Part shown: piece after piece, positions 44,203-53,289 of the stretch
Numbering within the stretch: position 1 is the first letter of the stretch
Layout of the letters: each line of letters opens with the position of its first letter
NCBI GenBank assembly: GCA_035476575.1
Contig: DATILL010000100.1
Location: 24,646-88,645, forward strand
Source: DATILL01 sp035476575
GTDB lineage: Bacteria; Actinomycetota; Actinomycetes; Mycobacteriales; JACQDL01
Direction: 5' to 3'
DNA: 64,000 nucleotides
Position numbers and translations under genes: made by a program
Notes under the pieces: model-generated
Database searches by the model: none
What the model was told of the DNA's origin: nothing
The model's input: the letters and a program-made list of their open reading frames with translations, nothing else

Positions 44203-45080
44203 CCCCCACCAGCAGCGCTGGTCCCACCCGCGGCGCTAGCCCCCACCGGCGGCCGGGTGGGCTTGACGCACACGAAGATCGCCGTCCCCGGCAGGATCCG
44301 GCCGCGCAGCGGGCTCCACTGGCCCCAGACCCGCTGGTGGCCTGCCGGCCACTCCGGCTCGACCAGGTCCACCAGCGTCAACCCGGCCGCGGTGATCTCG
44401 CGGACCCGGTCGCCGAGGGTGCGGTGGTGCTCGACATACGTCGTCCGGCCGCGCTCGTCCCGCTCGACGTACGGCGTCCGGTCGAAGTAGGAGATCTGCG
44501 CGACGAGCCCGGCCGGCCCCGGGTCGTCCGGGAACGCCCACCGGGTCGGATGCGGGGTGGCGAAGACCCACCGCCCGCCGGGCCGCAGCACCCGGGCCAC
44601 CTCGCGCATGACCGCGGCCGAGTCGTGACAGAACGGCACCGCGCCGTGCGCCGAGCAGGCCAGGTCGAAGCTGGCGGCGGCGAACGGCATCTGCTCGGCG
44701 TCGGCCTGCACCACCGGCACCCCGATCCCGGTGCGGGCCGAGATCGCGGCGGCGGCCCGCAGCATCCCGCCGGACAGGTCCAGCCCGACCGGGTGCGCGC
44801 CGGCCGCGGCCAGCCAGCGGGCGCACTGCGCCGCGCCGCAGCCCACCTCCAGCACCCGCCGCCCGCGCACCGGGCCGAGCAGCCCGGCGGCGGACTCGCG
44901 CAGCCCCTCGGGGCACCAGCAGAGGTCCACCTCGCCGAGGAAGTCACCGTGCGTGGCGAGGTAGCTCTCCGCGTCGCCGTCCCACCAGTGCCGGTTGGCT
45001 TGGCGGGTCTGGGCCGAGGACGTCGCCTGGCGGCCTGCCTGGGTTATTTCACCCGACTGTGCCGGAGAATAATCGATCAC
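44199..45080 (-). CDS. Class I SAM-dependent methyltransferase
   Basis: A 293-residue protein from the GTG preceded by GAGAGGTGTC. The SAM motif I is VLEVGCGAAQCARWLA, with GVDLSGGMLRAA-type motif II (PVGLDLSGGML), DAEQMPFAAASFDLACSAHG and VLRPGGRWVFATPHP. It is conserved upstream of and divergent from rpsA in many actinobacteria. The tail ends in GASAAGGTSAAGGG. Substrate unknown. Confidence 0.9.
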   Translation of the reverse strand: MIDYSPAQSGEITQAGRQATSSAQTRQANRHWWDGDAESYLATHGDFLGEVDLCWCPEGLRESAAGLLGPVRGRRVLEVGCGAAQCARWLAAAGAHPVGLDLSGGMLRAAAAISARTGIGVPVVQADAEQMPFAAASFDLACSAHGAVPFCHDSAAVMREVARVLRPGGRWVFATPHPTRWAFPDDPGPAGLVAQISYFDRTPYVERDERGRTTYVEHHRTLGDRVREITAAGLTLVDLVEPEWPAGHQRVWGQWSPLRGRILPGTAIFVCVKPTRPPVGASAAGGTSAAGGG

Positions 45081-45095
45081 GACACCTCTCTTGGA

Positions 45096-45125
45096 TTGAC
45101 CCCACCGATGTGAACTTCGTATCCT
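45096..45125 (+). promoter_or_regulatory. Likely rpsA promoter
   Basis: TTGACC, an 18-bp gap and TATCCT lie in the 214-bp spacer between the divergent methyltransferase and rpsA genes, leaving a leader of about 160 nt before the rpsA ATG. Confidence 0.5.
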
Positions 45126-45294
45126 CGCGGGTGCGCCGTGGGTCTGCGCTGTCTCGGTATGGAGCAGGCCGCGCTCGTCACGCACGTCAACAGGCACCTG
45201 CGAGAGTACAGATGTCCCGAGTCGTTCTGGCGATAACCGGATCCGCAGCGTGTGCCTGGCCGACAACCTCACCGCATCCGGAGCAACCGCTCAC

Positions 45295-46770
45295 ATGACG
45301 TCCACCACCGAGACCCGTCCCACCACCCCTCCCACCACCAAGCAGGTCGCTGTCAACGACATCGGCTCCGCCGAGGACTTCCTCGCCGCGATCGACTCCA
45401 CGATCAAGTACTTCAACGACGGCGACATCGTCGCGGGCACCGTCGTCAAGGTCGACCGGGACGAGGTCCTGCTGGACATCGGCTACAAGACCGAGGGCGT
45501 CATCCCCTCACGCGAGCTGTCCATCAAGCACGACGTCGACCCTAACGAAGTCGTCACGGTCGGTGACGAGATCGAAGCCCTTGTGCTCCAGAAGGAGGAC
45601 AAGGAGGGTCGGCTGATCCTGTCGAAGAAGCGCGCGCAGTACGAGCGGGCCTGGGGCACGATCGAGGGCATCAAGGAGGCGGACGGCGTCGTCACCGGCA
45701 CCGTCATCGAGGTTGTCAAGGGCGGCCTGATCCTCGACATCGGGCTGCGCGGCTTCCTGCCCGCCTCGCTGGTCGAGATGCGCCGGGTCCGCGACCTGCA
45801 GCCGTACGTCGGCCGCGAGCTTGAAGCCAAGATCATCGAGCTGGACAAGAACCGGAACAACGTCGTGCTGTCCCGCCGGGCCTGGCTGGAGCAGACCCAG
45901 TCCGAGGTGCGCACCGAGTTCCTGAACAAGCTGCAGAAGGGCCAGGTCCGCTCCGGCGTCGTCTCCTCGATCGTCAACTTCGGCGCGTTCGTCGACCTCG
46001 GCGGGGTGGACGGCCTGGTGCACGTCTCAGAGCTGTCCTGGAAGCACATTGACCACCCGAGCGAGGTCGTCGAGGTCGGCCAGGAGGTCACCGTCGAGGT
46101 GCTCGACGTCGACCTGGACCGCGAGCGCGTCTCGTTGTCCCTGAAGGCCACCCAGGAGGATCCGTGGCGGCAGTTCGCCCGGACCCACCAGATCGGCCAG
46201 ATCGTGCCGGGCAAGGTCACCAAGCTGGTGCCGTTCGGCGCCTTCGTCCGGGTGGACGAGGGCATCGAGGGCCTGGTGCACATCTCGGAGCTGGCCGAGC
46301 GGCACGTGGAGATCCCGGAGCAGGTCGTGCAGGTCGGCGACGAGGTCATGGTCAAGGTCATCGACATCGACCTGGAGCGGCGCCGGATCAGCCTGTCGCT
46401 GAAGCAGGCCAACGAGGGCGCGGCGGAGGAGTTCGACCCGTCGGCGTACGGCATGGAGGCGCAGTACGACGACACCGGCAACTACATCTACCCCGAGGGC
46501 TTCGACCCGGAGACCGGCGACTGGCTGCCGGGCTATGAGAAGCAGCGCGAGGACTGGGAGCGGCAGTACGCCGAGGCGCAGTCGCGCTACGAGCAGCACC
46601 AGAAGCAGATCGCCGACGCCCGCAAGGCCGACGCCGAGGCGGCCGGCGAGAGCGAGGCGCCGAGCGCTGGGGGGACGTACTCCACGGAGCCGGCCGAGGC
46701 CGGCGGCACGCTCGCCTCGGACGAGGCGCTCGCGGCGCTGCGGGAGAAGCTGGCCGGCGGTCGCAGCTAG
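45295..46770 (+). CDS. rpsA: 30S ribosomal protein S1
   Basis: A 491-residue protein with four S1 RNA-binding domains, at about residues 35-105, 120-190, 205-275 and 290-365 (GDIVAGTVVKVDRDEVLLDIGYKTEGVIP; GTVIEVVKGGLILDIGLRGFLPAS; GVVSSIVNFGAFVDLGGVDGLVHVSELSW; GKVTKLVPFGAFVRVDEGIEGLVHISEL). The C-terminal acidic coiled tail (EKQREDWERQYAEAQSRYEQHQKQIAD) is the actinobacterial form. It recruits mRNA to the 30S subunit. Confidence 0.96.
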   Translation: MTSTTETRPTTPPTTKQVAVNDIGSAEDFLAAIDSTIKYFNDGDIVAGTVVKVDRDEVLLDIGYKTEGVIPSRELSIKHDVDPNEVVTVGDEIEALVLQKEDKEGRLILSKKRAQYERAWGTIEGIKEADGVVTGTVIEVVKGGLILDIGLRGFLPASLVEMRRVRDLQPYVGRELEAKIIELDKNRNNVVLSRRAWLEQTQSEVRTEFLNKLQKGQVRSGVVSSIVNFGAFVDLGGVDGLVHVSELSWKHIDHPSEVVEVGQEVTVEVLDVDLDRERVSLSLKATQEDPWRQFARTHQIGQIVPGKVTKLVPFGAFVRVDEGIEGLVHISELAERHVEIPEQVVQVGDEVMVKVIDIDLERRRISLSLKQANEGAAEEFDPSAYGMEAQYDDTGNYIYPEGFDPETGDWLPGYEKQREDWERQYAEAQSRYEQHQKQIADARKADAEAAGESEAPSAGGTYSTEPAEAGGTLASDEALAALREKLAGGRS

Positions 46771-46795
46771 CCCGGCAGCCAACGCGAAGATCGAA

Positions 46796-46820
46796 GGCCC
46801 GTCGCGAACCGCGGCGGGCC
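46796..46820 (+). terminator. rpsA terminator hairpin
   Basis: GGCCCGTCGC and GCGGCGGGCC form a near-perfect 10-bp stem around GAACC, 25 bp after the rpsA stop, with no U-tract. Confidence 0.6.
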
Positions 46821-46867
46821 GTTCGCGCGTGGGCCGCAACGGTGGACCGAGCCGATACGGTGGGCGC

Positions 46868-47500
46868 ATGGTGCGCGGCGGTGCGGTCCTTACGGGGTTG
46901 TCGGTCGTCCTGTTAGTCGCGGGGTGCGGGCAGAAGAGCAGTGGGGGCAGTGGCGAGCCGTCGCCGCCGGCCACCTTGCCCGGCTCGGCGCCGGGCGCCG
47001 CCGGCGGCTCGCCCGCTCCGAGCGGCAGCGCGGCTCCGGCCACCCTGCCGGACACCTGTGCCGATGTGCTCACCCTGGACGAGCTGGACAAGGTAGTCGG
47101 CCACACCGTGCCTGGCCGGTCGGTCTACATCCTGGGCAAGGATGAGCCGAAGATCCACCGGACCGGGCGGGTGACCTGCCGCTACGGCGTGCACAAGCTC
47201 GGCAGGACCACTGTGGTGCCGGTCGAGGTCGGGCTGTCGGCGTACTCCGACGTGGGCTCCGCGGCGGACCGGATCCGGGTCACCGTCGCCGACCAGCGCA
47301 CCCATGGCGCCACCCCGGTGGACGTGAGCCTCGGCGGCACCCCGGGCACCGTGCTGCTCAACCCGGCCACGGCGCTGCTGGTCTTCGTCACCGGCCAGCG
47401 GACGGCCGCGATCAGCATCACCAAGGACGTCGCGACCGGGGACAGGGCCAGGGACGTGCTCATCCAGCTCGGCACCGCGGTGCTGGCCCACGTCGGCTGA
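46868..47500 (+). CDS. Lipoprotein with DUF3558-like domain
   Basis: A 210-residue lipoprotein with lipobox VAGC (Cys about 19) followed by a Ser/Gly/Pro-rich linker. The folded part contains DTCADVLTLDELDKVVGH and VTCRYGVHK, resembling the paired-Cys pattern of actinobacterial DUF3558 lipoproteins. Surface exposed; function unknown. Confidence 0.75.
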   Translation: MVRGGAVLTGLSVVLLVAGCGQKSSGGSGEPSPPATLPGSAPGAAGGSPAPSGSAAPATLPDTCADVLTLDELDKVVGHTVPGRSVYILGKDEPKIHRTGRVTCRYGVHKLGRTTVVPVEVGLSAYSDVGSAADRIRVTVADQRTHGATPVDVSLGGTPGTVLLNPATALLVFVTGQRTAAISITKDVATGDRARDVLIQLGTAVLAHVG

Positions 47501-47536
47501 GCTGGCGGTCGCAGGGGCGGTGGTGGGGCCGGCGGG

Positions 47537-47755
47537 CTACATCGAGGCGATCAGCACGAGTGCCAGCCGGGGCCGGTCGCCGCTGCGGGTCAGCGTGGCG
47601 ACGGTGTGCCGGCTCTGATCTCGGAACAGCGCCATCAGGGTGGGACGCAGGGCGGCCAGCCGTCCTTGGACCAGCTCGATCTCGCTGCAGTGCACCAGCC
47701 CCGGCCTGCCGTAGCAATGCCGCCCGTGATGGGGCCGGTGGACGTGTTTGCCCAT
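47537..47755 (-). CDS. Small hypothetical protein
   Basis: A 72-residue frame (MGKHVHRPHHGRHCYGRPGLV ... SRHTVATLTRSGDRPRLALVLIASM) with GC-rich third positions in keeping with real genes of this genome and AAGG about 10 nt upstream. It is His-rich at the N-terminus. Opposite in direction to its neighbours. I do not recognise it, and chance is possible. Confidence 0.45.
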   Translation of the reverse strand: MGKHVHRPHHGRHCYGRPGLVHCSEIELVQGRLAALRPTLMALFRDQSRHTVATLTRSGDRPRLALVLIASM

Positions 47756-47854
47756 GTGTTACACACCTTCAGGGATGGGGAAGAGCCGCCGCGCGACAGA
47801 GTAACGGGCAGTGACCGAGAACGGAGAACATGCCACGCCGGTAGGCTGCGACGC

Positions 47855-48499
47855 GTGGTCACGATCGGGCTCACCGGAGGGATCGGCGCGGGCAAGAGCG
47901 TGGTCGCGCGGCTGCTCGCCCGGCACGGCGCGGTGGTGGTCGACGCCGACCTGGTGGCCCGTGAGGTGGTCGCACCGGGCAGCGCGGGGCTGGCCCGGCT
48001 GGTTGCGGAGTTCGGACGTGAGGTTCTTGACCCGTCCGGCGCACTGGACCGGGGCCGGCTGGCTGGGATCGTCTTCGCCGACCCGGTCGCCCGGGCTCGG
48101 CTGAACGCCATCGTGCACCCGCTGGTGGCGGCCCGGACCGCCGAGCTGTTCGCTGCCGTCCCACCGGATGTGGTGGTCGTGCACGACGTACCGCTGCTGG
48201 TCGAGAACGGGCTCGCGCCGGCGTACCCGCTCGTGCTCGTGGTCGAGGCGAGCGAGCCGGTCCGGCTGGCCCGGCTGGCGGATGACCGCGGGATGACGGA
48301 GCAGGCCGCGCGGGACCGGATGGCCGCGCAGGCGAGCGACGCCGACCGCCGGGCGGTGGCCGACCTGGTGATCCAGAACGACGGCGACCTGGCCGAGCTG
48401 GCGGCCCGGGTTGACGCCATGTGGCGAGACCACGTGCTGCCGCTCGCCGGCCGGGGATGCTCACGTGGCGTGAGATCGGACGCCGTTCGGGAGGCGTGA
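47855..48499 (+). CDS. coaE: Dephospho-CoA kinase
   Basis: A 214-residue P-loop kinase: TIGLTGGIGAGKSVVARLLARHGAVVVDADLVAREVV, then VHDVPLLVENGL and the lid ADDRGMTEQAARDRMAAQAS. It phosphorylates dephospho-CoA in the last step of CoA synthesis. GTG at 47855 matches the family N-terminus; no clear ribosome site. Conserved rpsA-coaE neighbourhood. Confidence 0.93.
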   Translation: MVTIGLTGGIGAGKSVVARLLARHGAVVVDADLVAREVVAPGSAGLARLVAEFGREVLDPSGALDRGRLAGIVFADPVARARLNAIVHPLVAARTAELFAAVPPDVVVVHDVPLLVENGLAPAYPLVLVVEASEPVRLARLADDRGMTEQAARDRMAAQASDADRRAVADLVIQNDGDLAELAARVDAMWRDHVLPLAGRGCSRGVRSDAVREA

Positions 48500-48515
48500 T
48501 GGGCCAGGAGGGCTG

Positions 48516-49751
48516 ATGGACTTCGGGTACGACGCCGGCACCGAGGACCTGCGGGCCAGGATGCTGGAGCTCATGGACGCCCGCATCTACCCGGCCGAGC
48601 CCGTCTTTGCCGCGCAGGCCGCGGCGTTGGCCGACCCGTGGGCCGTCCCGGCGGTGGTCGAGGATCTCAAGGCGGCGGCCCGCGACCGCGGCCTGTGGAA
48701 CCTCTTCCTGCCCGGTCCCGTCCCGGCCGGTGGCACCCGGCACGGCGCCGGCCTGACGAACCTGGAGTATGCGCCGCTGGCCGAGATCATGGGCCGCAGC
48801 CCGGAGCTGGCACCGGTGGCGACCAACTGCGCCGCCCCGGACACCGGCAACATGGAGGTGCTCGCCGCGTTCGGCACCGACGAGCAGAAGAAGCGCTGGC
48901 TGGAGCCGTTGCTGGCCGGCGAGATCCGGTCCGCGTTCTGCATGACCGAGCCGGACGTTGCCTCTTCCGACGCGACCAACATCAGCACCCGGATCGAGCG
49001 GGACGGCGGCTCCTACGTCGTCAACGGCCGCAAGTGGTGGTCGTCGGGCGCGCTGTCCCCGAGCTGCGAGATCCTCCTCGTGCTGGGCAAGACCGACCCG
49101 GGCGCCGACCGGCACCGGCAGCAGTCCATGATCCTGGTGCCCAGGGACACCCCGGGGGTGACCGTCCGACGCGGCCTGCACGTGTTCGGTTACCGCGACG
49201 GGCCGCACGGCGGGCACGCCGAGGTGGACTTCGTGGACGTGCGGGTGCCGGCGGAGAACCTGATCTCCACCGAGGGCTCCGGCTTCGCCATCGCTCAGGC
49301 CCGGCTCGGTCCGGGCCGGATCCACCACTGCATGCGGCTGGTCGGGATGGCTGAGCGGGCGCTGGAGCTGATGTGCCGGCGGGTTGCCGGGCGGGTGGCG
49401 TTCGGCACGCCGCTGGCCCGGCAGGGTGTCGTACGGGAGTGGGTGGCCGAGTCGCGGGTGCGGATCGAGCAGGCCCGGCTGCTGGTGCTCAAGACGGCCT
49501 GGCTGATGGACACCGTGGGCAACCGCGGGGCGCACGCCGAGATCCAGGCCATCAAGATCGTGACGCCCCGGATGGCGGAGTGGGTGCTGGACAAGGCGAT
49601 CCAGGCGCACGGCGGCGGGGGCGTCAGCCAGGACTTCCCGCTGGCCATGCTGTGGTGCCACGCCCGCACCCTGCGGCTGGCCGACGGCCCGGACGAGGTG
49701 CACCTGGCCTCGCTCGGCCGTCGCGAGCTGCGCGGGTACGAGGAAGGGTAG
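48516..49751 (+). CDS. Acyl-CoA dehydrogenase
   Basis: A 411-residue flavoprotein: FCMTEPDVASSDATNISTRIERDGGSYVVNGRKWWSSG (FAD/substrate core), HGGHAEVDFVDVRVPAENLI, LGPGRIHHCMRLVGMAERALELM, and the C-terminal IQAHGGGGVSQDFPLA. It oxidises acyl-CoA to enoyl-CoA; chain length unknown. GGAGG-like site precedes the ATG, 16 bp after coaE. Confidence 0.92.
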   Translation: MDFGYDAGTEDLRARMLELMDARIYPAEPVFAAQAAALADPWAVPAVVEDLKAAARDRGLWNLFLPGPVPAGGTRHGAGLTNLEYAPLAEIMGRSPELAPVATNCAAPDTGNMEVLAAFGTDEQKKRWLEPLLAGEIRSAFCMTEPDVASSDATNISTRIERDGGSYVVNGRKWWSSGALSPSCEILLVLGKTDPGADRHRQQSMILVPRDTPGVTVRRGLHVFGYRDGPHGGHAEVDFVDVRVPAENLISTEGSGFAIAQARLGPGRIHHCMRLVGMAERALELMCRRVAGRVAFGTPLARQGVVREWVAESRVRIEQARLLVLKTAWLMDTVGNRGAHAEIQAIKIVTPRMAEWVLDKAIQAHGGGGVSQDFPLAMLWCHARTLRLADGPDEVHLASLGRRELRGYEEG

Positions 49752-49813
49752 CCGGTAGCTCACGCGGCCCGGCCCGGCGGAAACTGTCGGAGCGCGGTGT
49801 GAGACTGCCTGGT

Positions 49814-50320
49814 ATGGCGACCTGGGAGCAGTTCGAGGCGGAGGCGGCCGGGCTCGCGGCTGCGGTGCGAGCGCGGTTGGAGGCGGCCCGGCACCATGTG
49901 CTGGCGACTCTCCGGCGGGATGGTTCGCCCCGGGTCAGCGGCATCGAGGTGCGGTTCGCCGGGCCGGACCTGGTGCTTGGCTCGATGTGGGGCGCGATGA
50001 AGGCGGGCGACCTGCGGCGGGACGGGCGGTTCGCGCTGCACTCCAACCCGGGCGACGGGTCGATGTCCGGCGGCGACGCCAGGGTGTCCGGCCGGGCGGT
50101 AGAGGTGCTCGACCCGGGCGCGCTGGCGGCGTTCGCCGACGCGGTCGATCCGCCGTCACGGCAGTTCCACCTGTTCCGGCTGGACATCGGCGAGGTGGTG
50201 CTGGTCTCGGTCGATGAGGAGCAGGAGCGGCTGCTGGTCGACCTGTGGCGGCCGGGCGGCCCGGCCCGGCGGTTCACCCGGGGCAACGGTCCGGAGCCGC
50301 CGGCCGAGATGGCGGGGTAA
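49814..50320 (+). CDS. Pyridoxamine-5'-phosphate-oxidase-fold protein
   Basis: A 168-residue split-barrel protein (MATWEQFEAEAAGLAAAVRARLEAARHHVLATLRRDGSPRVSGIEV; DLRRDGRFALHSNPGDGSM; FHLFRLDIGEVVLVSV). It is not closely similar to the PPOX-fold protein at 27.4 kb. Flavin or F420 cofactor is likely; substrate unknown. A GTG at 49799 is an alternative start. Confidence 0.8.
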   Translation: MATWEQFEAEAAGLAAAVRARLEAARHHVLATLRRDGSPRVSGIEVRFAGPDLVLGSMWGAMKAGDLRRDGRFALHSNPGDGSMSGGDARVSGRAVEVLDPGALAAFADAVDPPSRQFHLFRLDIGEVVLVSVDEEQERLLVDLWRPGGPARRFTRGNGPEPPAEMAG

Positions 50321-50424
50321 CGGCCGGGCGGTAATTGGGGCGACGGCCGGTACGTCACGCGGGTAGCGTGGGCCGCTCGCGCGCGGGCCGGGCACACCCC
50401 GCCTCGCCGGCCAAGGGGGAGTCC

Positions 50425-52473
50425 GTGGCGACCAGCGCCGACCTGTCCACCGAGCTCGACGCCGAACGCCGGCACCTGCTGCTGGCCCGCGACTGCCTGG
50501 ACCGGATGCGGCTGCGGGCTGAGCGGCTCAACGACACCGCGGGGGACGAGCTGACCGCGTGGGCGCTCGGCCGGACCAGGGCGCACCGGCTGGCGGCGTT
50601 GGCCATCGGCCCGGACGTGCCACTCTTCTTCGGCCGGCTGGACCTGCGCGACACCGAACGGCTCCATATCGGCCGCCGGCACATCCGCGACGACGCTGGC
50701 GAGCCAGTGGTGATCGACTGGCGGGCGCCGGTCGCCATCCCCTTCTACCGGGCGCACCCCGGAGACCCGATGGGGGTGGCCCGGCGGCGCCGGTTCGGGT
50801 TCGTGGGTGCCGCGCTGACCAGCTTCGAGGACGAGGCGCTGGCCGCCGGCACCGACAGCCCAGCCGGTGGTGCGGGCACAGCCGGTGGTGCGAGCCGGAT
50901 CGTGCTGGACGAGATCGAGCGGCCCCGGGTCGGCCCGATGCGCGACATCGTGGCCACCATCCAGCCGGACCAGGACGAGCTGGTGCGGTCCAGCCTCGAC
51001 CAGTCGCTGTGCGTGCAGGGTGCGCCCGGCACCGGCAAGACGGCGGTCGGGCTGCACCGGGCGGCGTACCTGCTCTACACCTACCGGGAGCGGCTGAGCC
51101 GGTCCGGAGTGCTGGTCATCGGCCCGAACGCCGCCTTCTTGCGCTACATCGCCGGGGTGCTGCCGGCGTTGGGCGAGGTCGGCGTGACCCAGTGCACGGT
51201 CCCCGAGCTGACCCAGCGTACGGAGCCGACCGTGTCGCGGACCCGGGCCGACGAGCCGCCCGAGGTGGCCACGCTGAAGGGCGACGCCCGGATGGCCACG
51301 GTGCTGGCCCGGGCGGTCAACCTGCTCGTCGTCCGGCCGGCGGAGGAGCTGGTCGTGCCATTCGTCGGCCGGCGGTACCGGATCTGGCCGGAGGAGCTGC
51401 GGCGCTACGTCGACGACCTGCGCCGCGACCCGGCCGTGCGGTTCGGGACCGGCCGGGAGCGGCTGCCGATGACGATCGCGCAGCGGGTCCGCCGCCTGGC
51501 CGAGGAGGACGGCATGAGCCCGCCGGACCGGGCGGTCGAGCGGCTGGCCCGGTCCGGGCCGGTCACGGCGTTCGTGGACACGCACTGGCCGGCGCTGGAC
51601 CCGGCCACGCTGCTGGCCCGGCTCTACACCGAGCCGGACTTTCTGGCTACCGCGGCCCGTCGCGACCTGACCGCCGAGGAGCAGGCCGTGCTGCGTCGAC
51701 CGGACCGGCCGCCCAGCCTGCGGGCGGCGCGCTGGACGGCCGCCGACGCCGTGCTGCTGGACGAGCTGGCCGCGCACGTCGAGCGTCCGGAGAGCTACGG
51801 GCACGTGGTGCTGGACGAGGCACAGGATCTCTCCCCGATGCAGCTCCGCGCGATCGGGCGGCGGTGTCCGGGCGGGTCGATGACCGTGCTGGGCGACCTG
51901 GCCCAGGGCACCGCGCCGTGGGCGGCCGGCGACTGGGAGTCCGTGCTGGCCCTGCTCGGCAAGCCGGACGCCGCGATCTCCTACCTGACCACCGGCTACC
52001 GGGTGCCGGCTGAGGTGGTCGAGCTGGCCAACCGGCTGTTGCCGCATCTGGCCGTCACGGTCCCGCCTGGCCGGGCGCTGCGGTCCGGGACGGACACGCT
52101 GCGGGTGCGGGCCATGGCCACCCCTGCCGGCCTCGATGCGGCCGTGCTGGCGGCGGTGCGTGACACGGAGGAGGGGTCGGTCGGGGTGATCGCGGCCGAT
52201 GCGGCGGTGCCGGCGCTGGCCCGTGCCCTGGCCGCGGCCGGTGTCGCGGTGGCGTCGCCCGACCATCCGGAGGCGGCCGAGCGGGTCACCGCGATCCCGG
52301 CCAGCCTATGCAAGGGGCTGGAGTTCGACCACGTGGTGCTGGTCGAGCCGGCCGCGATCGTCGCCGCCGAGCCGCGCGGGTTGCGCCGGCTGTATGTTGC
52401 CCTGACCCGTGCGGTGTCCCGGCTGACCGTGCTGCACAGCGACCCGCTGCCCGCCGAGCTCACCGCCGCCTGA
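50425..52473 (+). CDS. helR: HelR/HelD-like RNA polymerase recycling ATPase
   Basis: A 682-residue UvrD-like superfamily 1 protein. N-terminal coiled arm (LDAERRHLLLARDCLDRMRLRAERL), RHIRDDAGEPVVIDWRAPVAIPFYRA, Walker A QGAPGTGKTAVGLHRAAYLLY, Walker B VVLDEAQDLSPMQLRAI, VLGDLAQGTAPWA and a C-terminal KGLEFDHVVLVEPA/LYVALTRAVSRL. Length and motifs match actinobacterial HelR, which frees stalled RNA polymerase and can protect it against rifamycins. I see no rifamycin-associated element in the 105-bp upstream gap. Resistance is inferred from the family, not shown. Confidence 0.8.
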   Translation: MATSADLSTELDAERRHLLLARDCLDRMRLRAERLNDTAGDELTAWALGRTRAHRLAALAIGPDVPLFFGRLDLRDTERLHIGRRHIRDDAGEPVVIDWRAPVAIPFYRAHPGDPMGVARRRRFGFVGAALTSFEDEALAAGTDSPAGGAGTAGGASRIVLDEIERPRVGPMRDIVATIQPDQDELVRSSLDQSLCVQGAPGTGKTAVGLHRAAYLLYTYRERLSRSGVLVIGPNAAFLRYIAGVLPALGEVGVTQCTVPELTQRTEPTVSRTRADEPPEVATLKGDARMATVLARAVNLLVVRPAEELVVPFVGRRYRIWPEELRRYVDDLRRDPAVRFGTGRERLPMTIAQRVRRLAEEDGMSPPDRAVERLARSGPVTAFVDTHWPALDPATLLARLYTEPDFLATAARRDLTAEEQAVLRRPDRPPSLRAARWTAADAVLLDELAAHVERPESYGHVVLDEAQDLSPMQLRAIGRRCPGGSMTVLGDLAQGTAPWAAGDWESVLALLGKPDAAISYLTTGYRVPAEVVELANRLLPHLAVTVPPGRALRSGTDTLRVRAMATPAGLDAAVLAAVRDTEEGSVGVIAADAAVPALARALAAAGVAVASPDHPEAAERVTAIPASLCKGLEFDHVVLVEPAAIVAAEPRGLRRLYVALTRAVSRLTVLHSDPLPAELTAA

Positions 52474-52939
52474 GGCTGGCCAGTACGACGGGCGGCCCGG
52501 GCCGGTTGGTCGGTGCGGGCGTCGCCTCCGCGACGACGAACATGCTCGGGCCGGTCATGTCCGTCTCCGTGAGGTCGGGGTCGTCGGACATCTGGAGCAC
52601 GTGGAAGCCGTGGGTGGATAAGTGGTGGGCCAGCTCCGGGGGGTACGGCAGCCGGAACCGCACGTGATCGTGCACCTGCTCGCCCCGGACGGTCCAGGTG
52701 CGGCGCCGTTCCAGCAACTGCGTGTAGTCGACGCCGATGCAGCCCGGACAGAGCCTGGCGACGTACTCGAGGTCCCGCCCGATGCTGCGGCCCAAGTCGA
52801 GCAGGCTGTCCGGGGTGCGACCGAGATGCCGCTCGAACAACCGCTCACACATCCGCGGCACCGCGTTGGCGGCGCCGTCGTAGATGGCCTCGTACGGCTC
52901 GGGTCGGCGGTACAGCAGGTTTGTGACGGATGGTTCCAT
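52460..52939 (-). pseudogene. Class I methyltransferase with internal deletion
   Basis: A very strong ribosome site (GGAAGGAGGAG) precedes the ATG. The 159-residue product has the start of the SAM domain (DSLLDLGRSIGRDLEYVARLCPGCIGVDYTQLL) but then jumps directly to a late strand segment (VRGEQVHDHVRFRLPYPPELAHHLSTHGFHVLQMSD). The central motifs that hold SAM and the active site are missing, and the usual GCG of motif I is GRS. The frame stays open, so it might be a small protein with a new role, but loss of methyltransferase activity is almost certain. It is convergent with the HelR gene. Confidence 0.75.
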
Positions 52940-53282
52940 GACTCCTCCTTCCACTCTCGCGCGCTCGGCGACGGAGGGCACGAATTGGAGCCTTTCGTAT
53001 CCATCGTGACACCGATATGGTTGCCGATCACTACAAGTGAGTTTCCCTTTACCTTAGGATGAGACCCGCCGGTGAACTGGTAACAGCGGTCGCGGTCCGT
53101 AGCATGCCTGTGATCGAAGTGCGATCCAGTGCCACGGGCCGTCGCCCGCTGACGTATCCGTGCGATGCCGTTACCCCCCGGTTCATGGTGTTCGTTTTTG
53201 GTGTTGGTGGTGTCGGATGGTTTCCGTTCGGGGTCGGTTGATGGTGGGGGGAGGAGCTCGGGTAGCCCGTCTTTTGCTGTTC
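52940..53282. other. Intergenic region with no recognised feature
   Basis: About 340 bp of lower GC between the truncated methyltransferase and the HNH pseudogene. It should hold the methyltransferase promoter. I see no repeat, RNA gene or convincing frame. Confidence 0.5.
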
Positions 53283-53289
53283 TCATGTC

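Noticed and set aside
50321..50424. Rifamycin-associated element ahead of the HelR-like gene
   Set aside because: I looked for an inverted-repeat element in the 104-bp gap and saw none that I could support.
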